Virus record (IMG/VR): IMGVR_UViG_3300027834_000014
Coordinates: 1 to 43,067 of that record
Reading direction: 5' to 3' (one strand)
Source of the DNA: a virus
Length of the DNA: 43,067 nucleotides
The stretch's first letter is position 1. Every line of letters begins with the position of its first letter. A program made the position numbers and the translations under genes. This document shows positions 38,257 to 43,067 of this stretch, in pieces. The notes beneath the pieces were generated by a model. That model searched no databases, was not told the DNA's origin, and saw nothing but the letters and a program-made list of their open reading frames with translations.

Positions 38257-38531
38257 TATTTTTTCGCCTTGTTTCTGCGGTCTTTAATATTGTAATAGGT
38301 ATCGACACTATTTTTTATGATTAATGACAGCCCTGAAATTATCGCTACAACAGCAGCCCAATCAGGCAAGCCAAATGCAACGTCATTAACAACCTTTGCT
38401 GCAGTGTCATTAGCTACACCGCCGCCAACACCAACCCCCATAAATACATAACCAAACAAAACTATGCTCTTGCTTGCTAGTGCGTTGCCGTGGTCACTTA
38501 TCGCGTGTAGTGCGCCGCTTAAAATACTCAT
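38256..38531 (-). CDS. Holin candidate/membrane protein, 91 aa
   Basis: Two membrane segments: about 21-42 (IVLFGYVFMGVGVGGGV) and 58-74 (WAAVVAIISGLSLIIK), with a charged basic C-terminus (IKDRRNKAKK). N-terminus SDHGNALASKS is polar. The size and topology fit a class II holin. The gene is near other small membrane genes. It stands apart from the endolysin at 12691. Holin activity is inferred. Confidence 0.6.
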   Translation of the reverse strand: MSILSGALHAISDHGNALASKSIVLFGYVFMGVGVGGGVANDTAAKVVNDVAFGLPDWAAVVAIISGLSLIIKNSVDTYYNIKDRRNKAKK

Positions 38532-38613
38532 CTTTTACCCGTTTAACTATGTGTTTAATACAATTATAGATTACCCAACCATTAGCACCAATGGCTATTA
38601 TTGGTAAAGCCAT
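38494..38613 (-). CDS. Small single-TM protein, 39 aa
   Basis: MALPIIAIGANGWVIYNCIKHIVKRVKDEYFKRRTTRDK, with AGGAAG before the ATG. A hydrophobic N-terminal segment (2-17) then a very basic tail. It overlaps both neighbours (38 and 32 bases), which is notable but consistent with the tight packing here. Confidence 0.45.
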   Translation of the reverse strand: MALPIIAIGANGWVIYNCIKHIVKRVKDEYFKRRTTRDK

Positions 38614-38986
38614 GCTTATAGCTTCCTGCACCGCCTTTCTCCCTATTGGCTATTAAGTAGATTATCACAAAAATATCTATTAATTTTATCGCGTAAGGGA
38701 AAATAACATCAAAATAATTCACTTCTGTTGATTGGTAGCTTATAGCTGAAAGCCAGAACATTACAGAGTAGAAAAGCATTGCTATCTTAAGTGGTAATTT
38801 TGCTTTTGATCTTAATATGAATAGCGAAAACATTAATGATGTAAATATAGAGTGACCAAAGTCATTAACTGGCATTAGAAAAACAGCCTCGCACAAAGCA
38901 AAGGCTATTAGAAAAATGACAGAGTCGCGATTAAATAGCGATAATATCAGCACGCTAACAATCACTAAATAATCAGCGTAAATCAT
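38582..38986 (-). CDS. Multi-pass membrane protein, 134 aa
   Basis: Four predicted membrane segments (about 4-17, 23-38, 45-57, 66-82 and a fifth weaker one near 98-111), short loops. No known domain. It is upstream of the holin candidate in the same leftward transcript. Could be part of lysis control or membrane remodelling; not established. Confidence 0.6.
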   Translation of the reverse strand: MIYADYLVIVSVLILSLFNRDSVIFLIAFALCEAVFLMPVNDFGHSIFTSLMFSLFILRSKAKLPLKIAMLFYSVMFWLSAISYQSTEVNYFDVIFPYAIKLIDIFVIIYLIANREKGGAGSYKHGFTNNSHWC

Positions 38987-39036
38987 TTGGTTTTAGTGCC
39001 GCCGGTTTTTGTTTTCTTCTTTCGTGATGTTGCCAT
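38983..39036 (-). CDS. Tiny basic peptide, 17 aa
   Basis: MATSRKKKTKTGGTKTK, with an AAGGA site, stop overlapping the next ATG (ATGA). Almost all Lys/Thr/Gly/Arg. First open frame behind the leftward promoter at 39074. Probably translated, but it may serve only coupling. Confidence 0.45.
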   Translation of the reverse strand: MATSRKKKTKTGGTKTK

Positions 39037-39073
39037 GATAATCCTTGTTTGATAATTGCCTTAGTGCCAACCA

Positions 39074-39082
39074 AGTATAGCA
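39074..39082 (-). promoter_or_regulatory. Extended -10 promoter for the connector/tail transcript
   Basis: On the minus strand, TGC-TATACT (plus 39074-39082), with a weak -35 of T/A. It lies 38 bases before the first small gene at 39036. The extended -10 resembles that at the terminase operon (12622-12630). Confidence 0.5.
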
Positions 39083-39107
39083 TGGAGCAAATAAATTAAA
39101 AATACTG

Positions 39108-39135
39108 TTGACTTGTTCGTGATATGGCGTACACT
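39108..39135 (+). promoter_or_regulatory. Early promoter for cassette 39.2-39.9 kb
   Basis: TTGACT (39108-39113), a 16-base spacer, TACACT (39130-39135). ACTTGTT (39111-39117) overlaps the -35. The leader after it matches that of 24657-24715 almost base for base. Confidence 0.8.
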
Positions 39136-39166
39136 TTAGTTATCAATGACGGAGAGGATTTAGAAA

Positions 39167-39565
39167 ATGAATATTAACAATATAAAGAAATGGTTATCAG
39201 ATTCAGACAAGATTAAAAATGTTAAAGCTAACTTTAAGCGCTCCACATCAAGCTCTAATGTAGATAAATTTCAATTAGGTTTCAATGCAGATCATAGGTT
39301 TAAGTCGTTTAGTGCTACTGTTTATTTTGGCGGCTACACTGGCGATTATGGCGATTCTAGCGTTTATAATTTTTTATCTCTTGGTGATGCTGATGTAGCA
39401 AAAGAAGCTGTAATTCAATACATGAAAGATAATGAAGATGATTTACTTTTATATATTTCTGAGTTTTATAAAAGTAAAGCTATTGAATCCAAAGACAAGG
39501 CAAAATCCTTGCTAGAGGCAGATTTAAACGTAATAAAAGAGCTTGAACAAGGAGCAAGCAAATAA
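39167..39565 (+). CDS. Hypothetical protein, 132 aa
   Basis: MNINNIKKWLSDSDKIKNVKANF..., ribosome site CGGAGAGG. N-terminal charged helix, a central beta region (ATVYFGGYTGDYGDSSVYNF) and long C-terminal helix. The end carries GAACAAGGAGCAAGCAAATAA, which gives the ribosome site for the zinc-finger gene downstream. Not recognised. Confidence 0.6.
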   Translation: MNINNIKKWLSDSDKIKNVKANFKRSTSSSNVDKFQLGFNADHRFKSFSATVYFGGYTGDYGDSSVYNFLSLGDADVAKEAVIQYMKDNEDDLLLYISEFYKSKAIESKDKAKSLLEADLNVIKELEQGASK

Positions 39566-39736
39566 ATGCCGTCAACAAAGAAAACATGCAAGTACGAGCG
39601 ATGCACCGACGGCGATAACGGTGCTCGCAAAGAGTTTTATGCTACTGCTAGTGGTGAGTATTGCTGCCCTAAGCATGGTACATATCAAAGGCGTTTAGAT
39701 AAGCGCAAGGAGAAGAGCGATGAGCAAATTAAGTGA
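39566..39736 (+). CDS. Zinc-finger protein, 56 aa
   Basis: CKYERC (C8, C13) and CCPKHG (C33, C34, H37) may bind one zinc; a basic tail (RRLDKRKEK) follows. ATG follows the preceding stop, with AAGGAG. Same layout as the 45-residue gene at 25136, at the same place after a similarly ending gene. Confidence 0.6.
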   Translation: MPSTKKTCKYERCTDGDNGARKEFYATASGEYCCPKHGTYQRRLDKRKEKSDEQIK

Positions 39737-39764
39737 TATTGATAATAGCGAGGTGTTGAAGTGA
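39720..39764 (+). CDS. Possible 14-aa peptide
   Basis: ATG 39720 has a strong AAGGAG site; product MSKLSDIDNSEVLK. The stop overlaps the next GTG (GTGA). It lies within the end of the zinc-finger gene in another frame. Translation coupling is the simplest role. Confidence 0.3.
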   Translation: MSKLSDIDNSEVLK

Positions 39765-39943
39765 GTAATGAAAAAGTAGAAAGCTCGGGCGGGGCTGTTG
39801 TCAGTGCTGCTTTTTGCAAGCAATGCGGTGGTTTTGTTGAGTATAATAAAACATGCAGGCTTCTTTGTAGCCCGCCAAAATACAGAGGGGAATGCAAAGG
39901 GTGCGGGAAAGCTCACTATACACACTGCCATAAAGTAGATTAA
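39761..39943 (+). CDS. Cys-rich zinc-binding protein, 60 aa (GTG start)
   Basis: GTG 39761 with GAGG upstream. CKQCGG (C20, C23), then C33, C37, and CKGCGK (C46, C49) with H53, H56 and C57/H58 near the end. Enough ligands for two zinc ions. No family known. Last gene of the cassette, before a terminator. Confidence 0.6.
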   Translation: MSNEKVESSGGAVVSAAFCKQCGGFVEYNKTCRLLCSPPKYRGECKGCGKAHYTHCHKVD

Positions 39944-39980
39944 ACGAAAGTACACTAACGCTATAACTAAGCACATAAAA

Positions 39981-40004
39981 AAAGCCCCTATCTCAAGGGG
40001 CTTT
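39981..40004. terminator. Bidirectional terminator between convergent genes
   Basis: A 9-bp perfect stem AAAGCCCCT (39981-39989) and AGGGGCTTT (39996-40004), between the plus-strand cassette end and the minus-strand 112-residue gene end. Confidence 0.85.
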
Positions 40005-40008
40005 ATCA

Positions 40009-40347
40009 TTACTTCATTCTATCGTTTTCCTTTCCTCTATCTTTATCATCTGCCGAATACATAACCTTACTGAGTTCTTCTAAATCAGTTCCGTTATACA
40101 TGACGCCATCAATAATAATAGAGTCGACAGTTTCAACGTTAACATGCTCGTTAGGTGGCAAGCCCTCAGTTATCGATAATTCAGCGCCGCTTTCTTTTAT
40201 TTCTAAATGATTACGGTCTGATTTAATGTCAATTTCTGCCGGTTCTTTCATGCCACTGTTTGAGTAAGTAATCTCTATCTCGTTAAAAGTAAGTATTCGC
40301 ACGTAATACTTACTGTTGAGATTAGTAAACATTTTAAGTGTTATCAT
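40009..40347 (-). CDS. Hypothetical protein, 112 aa, downstream of fibre
   Basis: MITLKMFTNLNSKYYVRILTFNEIEITYS..., AAGGTG site. Beta-rich N-terminal half, acidic C-terminus. It follows the giant fibre gene and a hairpin, and ends before a convergent terminator. It might assist the fibre (assembly chaperone or attachment), based only on position. Confidence 0.6.
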   Translation of the reverse strand: MITLKMFTNLNSKYYVRILTFNEIEITYSNSGMKEPAEIDIKSDRNHLEIKESGAELSITEGLPPNEHVNVETVDSIIIDGVMYNGTDLEELSKVMYSADDKDRGKENDRMK

Positions 40348-40360
40348 ATTGCACCTTGTT

Positions 40361-40380
40361 AGCCCCTCGTTAAAGGGGCT
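40361..40380 (-). terminator. Hairpin between fibre and downstream gene
   Basis: AGCCCCT (40361-40367) and AGGGGCT (40374-40380), loop CGTTAA. No clear T-run on the minus strand, so it may be only a weak attenuator after the fibre gene. Confidence 0.5.
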
Positions 40381-40412
40381 GTTTGTTGCTTGTTATTTTA
40401 ATGCTTTCACGA

Positions 40413-43067
40413 TTAACTCCAGCGAACTTCTAAGAAGAATCTATCATTAACCCTATTGCCACCAGCATCAGTTACATCAATAAAGACTAAATCAGATGCA
40501 ATTGTACATGTAGCAGTCATCTTAGCGCCAGTATTACTAATAGCTGTGGCATTAGCCCATGACGTAGTAAAGGCAAAGTTTGCAACACCAGAACCGAAAG
40601 AGTACTGGCCTGTTTGAGGGTTGCCGAGGTCGTTAAGCGTCCCTTTGTACGTGCCTGCTGGGTCTCGGTATAATATCGAGCCATCAGATTCAATGGTTAA
40701 GTATACAGAATTACCTTCTAGCGGTGAATCATCAACAGCCCAAACATTGCCGCGCGGGAATGCTGTCTGAGTAAAGTTAACCTCCCTTTGTGGTAGTACC
40801 TCGTATTCACCACTGCCGCCGAACAACTGGTGATCATCTACTAGTGCGGTTACAGCGCATGATTCTGTTGAGCCATTAACGATAGTAAAGGTATTACCAA
40901 AGTCATATAGCCCTTTTGGAACTCGACGAGTAACACCGACCACGTTTACATTAGGCACGTTGTAACGTAATCCAGTCTCAATAGCACGTCTGCCTAGTTC
41001 GGCGTCAATAGCATTGTCATCAAGAGTATACGTTGTTACTGACAAGATGCTCATGTCGTTTACTGGGTTGCCAGGAGGGATATAGAAGAACGTACCACGG
41101 TCAGTTGTTCCAGAGCCGGTGTAGTCAATCTCGCCAACCTTTTCATCTTCAAGCAGGACATTAGCGACATTGCTACCAGCTGGAATGTCGTACGTAATAG
41201 TGTGCATTACATCACGATCAAGGTTAACTGAGGTATTACCGCCTGAGTTGACCATTGTTAACTGTAACTGCCCCGCGCTCACGTTAACAAATGACTCGTA
41301 GCGACCATTACTGCCCCATGATGTGTTGTTAGGCTCTAACCCTAAGTACAAACTGCCGTCATGAGTAGCGCCGCACATAATACGCAAATCAGTACGAAAG
41401 CCGTTTGCTCGACAAGTGTCCCAAAATGCTTGAGTATTATTAGGGGAGCCTGCGGTTACTGTTCCGCCTGTCTGCGTGATTCGTATAACTTCAGGAAAAC
41501 CCCTAAAGTTTAGGGTGTTAACCCATCTATTTATATTGCTACCAGTCCAGCCTGCCTCTGCAAGAGTGTTTCCTTCTGCAAAGAAGAATTGACCAACAGC
41601 ATCTGCAAAATCAATACGTGTGGTGTTTACGTATGCCGCCGCTTCACCATCAGACCAGACAAGACGGTTATCAGCTTGCGAGTTTAGCGCTAAAGTACCT
41701 TGTGGCAACGGGTTGTTTGCATCAACCAAAACACGTTGAAGCATCGTTCCGTCAGTAGGATCATCAAACTGAACACCAACACGTTCAATTTGCGCAGGTT
41801 CATCAACAAACACATTCATATCGTAGTCGTACATATAAACCGTTTGACCTGTACCGCTTGAGCGCTTACGAAGTGTAACTTGATAATCGCCAACTTGACC
41901 TGAGAACTCAAACGTAAAACTGTTAACACTGCCGGGATCATTGTTTGTATCAGGAATATCAAAAGACAGTAACTGATTGCCGTCAGAATCAACAATCTCA
42001 TAATCCTGAGTTGTGCTTGACGATGTAGCACTACCAAACGTCATGTTGAACTGTACGCGCTGATGAAAGCAGTCTGCAAAAGTAATATCTAAGCCGCCGC
42101 TACCAGTTGCGTTAAATCTTAAACCGCGATGGCCATCAAAAGGCGCGCCATTAACAACCATATTCTCAGCAACAACACTACCACCATCAACAGCGGTTAA
42201 TGTAATAGTTGATAATGAGTTTAAAGTTGTATCAGCTTTAGTTGCACGCTTTTGTGCTATTAGCGTTTCAAAAAATACCGCATCAATTGGAAACCCAGTA
42301 GTAGGGAATACAGGCCAGCCTTCACTAGAGCTAAACATACCAGAAGAAAAGCGCGAGCCAGTTGATGAAAGTCTTTGAATATCAGCGCCACCAGCAAAGT
42401 GAACTACCTCGCCATTAACGTATTTAGTGTGTGCGCCCGTCTCACCCTCGTAATCACCGACACTTTCAACAGCAAGACCACCGGCAAAGCCAGCGCCAAC
42501 GTTTCTAGTTTGCCACTGATTAAGGTCAATCTCTTTAATTGGGACCTCTGAACCAATTGTGTGAGGCGTTAGCTGTGAAGAGAATGTGACGTTAGGGTCT
42601 AAAACACCTAGACGGTTAGAGCGGATTGTTACGTCATAAGCCTGAGTAAACGCAAGATCAACAGTAATAATGTAACCATCGTCAATATCGTTTGATGCTC
42701 GATAAATCCCGTAGGTAACGTCCGTTTCATCCAATGGATATTGTGAATCGCGATAAACCTTAAATGATGGGTTATCATCAACGTTACCGCCAGCAATGCC
42801 GCGAATAACTGTGCGCGAGTTAACAACACCAGTACCAGAGGCGTTAGTTGCTCTAAAATCAAAGTCAACTGTGAATGGTTGAGGCGCAGCACCAGAGGCA
42901 ACAGGATCGACAGTAGCAATAACAAAGCGCGCACCATTAGGTGTTAAGCCTGATGTTGTGAATTCAGGTGGCAATTCAGTGCCACCTGAACCACCACCAC
43001 CAGAAGATGATAATGGCTCAGCGCCAAACTTTGAACCCTTCATTATTCTTGATGTTACTACTGTCGA
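40413..43067 (-). CDS. Large phage fibre protein, C-terminal part (gene enters from the window end)
   Basis: The frame is open from the window end to the stop at 40413; the ATG at 43043 is internal (MKGSKFGAEPL is also coded at 111-79). With the part at 1-1672 it forms a protein of about 1,396 residues. This section is beta-rich with Asn/Thr/Gly, and holds an SSGGGGSGG linker (residues 12-20 of the 43043 frame). It has a region with FADCFHQRVQFNMTFGSATS and a C-terminal domain ending in FFLEVRWS. These features suit a trimeric receptor-binding or capsid fibre. Enzymatic residues are not seen. Confidence 0.75.
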   Translation of the reverse strand, partial: STVVTSRIMKGSKFGAEPLSSSGGGGSGGTELPPEFTTSGLTPNGARFVIATVDPVASGAAPQPFTVDFDFRATNASGTGVVNSRTVIRGIAGGNVDDNPSFKVYRDSQYPLDETDVTYGIYRASNDIDDGYIITVDLAFTQAYDVTIRSNRLGVLDPNVTFSSQLTPHTIGSEVPIKEIDLNQWQTRNVGAGFAGGLAVESVGDYEGETGAHTKYVNGEVVHFAGGADIQRLSSTGSRFSSGMFSSSEGWPVFPTTGFPIDAVFFETLIAQKRATKADTTLNSLSTITLTAVDGGSVVAENMVVNGAPFDGHRGLRFNATGSGGLDITFADCFHQRVQFNMTFGSATSSSTTQDYEIVDSDGNQLLSFDIPDTNNDPGSVNSFTFEFSGQVGDYQVTLRKRSSGTGQTVYMYDYDMNVFVDEPAQIERVGVQFDDPTDGTMLQRVLVDANNPLPQGTLALNSQADNRLVWSDGEAAAYVNTTRIDFADAVGQFFFAEGNTLAEAGWTGSNINRWVNTLNFRGFPEVIRITQTGGTVTAGSPNNTQAFWDTCRANGFRTDLRIMCGATHDGSLYLGLEPNNTSWGSNGRYESFVNVSAGQLQLTMVNSGGNTSVNLDRDVMHTITYDIPAGSNVANVLLEDEKVGEIDYTGSGTTDRGTFFYIPPGNPVNDMSILSVTTYTLDDNAIDAELGRRAIETGLRYNVPNVNVVGVTRRVPKGLYDFGNTFTIVNGSTESCAVTALVDDHQLFGGSGEYEVLPQREVNFTQTAFPRGNVWAVDDSPLEGNSVYLTIESDGSILYRDPAGTYKGTLNDLGNPQTGQYSFGSGVANFAFTTSWANATAISNTGAKMTATCTIASDLVFIDVTDAGGNRVNDRFFLEVRWS
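42932..43059. repeat. Terminal direct repeat, right copy
   Basis: Matches 1-128 with one mismatch (42940 G versus 9 A, changing Pro to Leu in the fibre). Bases 43060-43067 are outside the match and may be an assembly end or a variant. Confidence 0.9.

Noticed and set aside
39685-40009. Minus-strand hydrophobic frames across 39.7-40.0 kb
   Set aside because: They are antisense to the Cys-rich cassette genes and cross a bidirectional terminator.
1-43067. Search for integrase, excisionase, attachment sites, tRNA genes, CRISPR arrays and insertion sequences
   Set aside because: None could be supported by reading; no cloverleaf with an anticodon, no regularly spaced repeats and no recombinase motifs were seen.

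Overview
The window is essentially one complete genome of a tailed, siphovirus-like bacteriophage. Positions 1-128 repeat at 42932-43059 with a single mismatch (position 9, A versus G), so the ends overlap and the unit closes to a circle of about 42.93 kb. The sequence is AT-rich and gene-dense, with GGAG-type ribosome binding sites and sigma70-like promoters. The host looks like a gammaproteobacterium: the phage encodes lambda-family NinG, NinH-like and P-like proteins plus a RdgC closely resembling the E. coli protein. A marine Alteromonadales or Vibrionales host is a guess. I see no integrase, excisionase or CI-like repressor, so a virulent lifestyle is likely but not proven.

Structural genes are on the minus strand. 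Read in transcription order around the circle they are: small and large terminase (12.6-10.6 kb), minor head protein (10.3-9.2), small genes including NinH-like and YopX-family proteins (6.7-5.7), portal (5.6-4.1), scaffold (4.0-3.3), major capsid (3.3-2.1), two small genes, then a fibre of about 1,396 residues that crosses the window ends (1672 to 1, then 43067 to 40413) and a small gene at 40.0-40.3. After a plus-strand insertion come small membrane proteins and a possible holin (39.0-38.3), head-tail connectors (38.3-36.6), tail tube (36.6-35.5), two tail chaperone frames joined by a probable -1 frameshift (35.4-34.6), tape measure (34.6-32.4), tail-tip proteins (32.4-29.0) and a second fibre or tailspike (29.0-27.1).

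Two further minus-strand operons carry recombination and lysis functions. One, 17.1-12.7 kb, has a single-strand annealing protein candidate, a coiled-coil protein, an HTH protein, NinG, small membrane proteins and an endolysin. The other, 20.4-18.3 kb, has RdgC followed by five small unknown genes.

Plus-strand blocks hold likely early genes. 17.4-18.1 kb has an XRE regulator and two zinc-ribbon proteins. 20.56-23.9 kb has a Cro-like HTH, O-like and P-like replication proteins and an MT-A70 adenine methyltransferase. 24.7-27.0, 6.8-9.3 and 39.2-39.9 kb are accessory cassettes of small unknown proteins. The phage probably loads host DnaB through its O/P pair, as no polymerase or helicase is seen.

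The parts most worth a second look are the A-AAA-AAG frameshift site, the divergent promoter region at 20.46-20.53 kb with mirrored half-sites that recur at other promoters, two inverted-repeat-rich non-coding regions flanking the XRE/zinc-ribbon operon, two accessory cassettes sharing nearly the same promoter-leader, a tandem pair of paralogous membrane proteins, and the fibre gene placed between capsid and connector genes.
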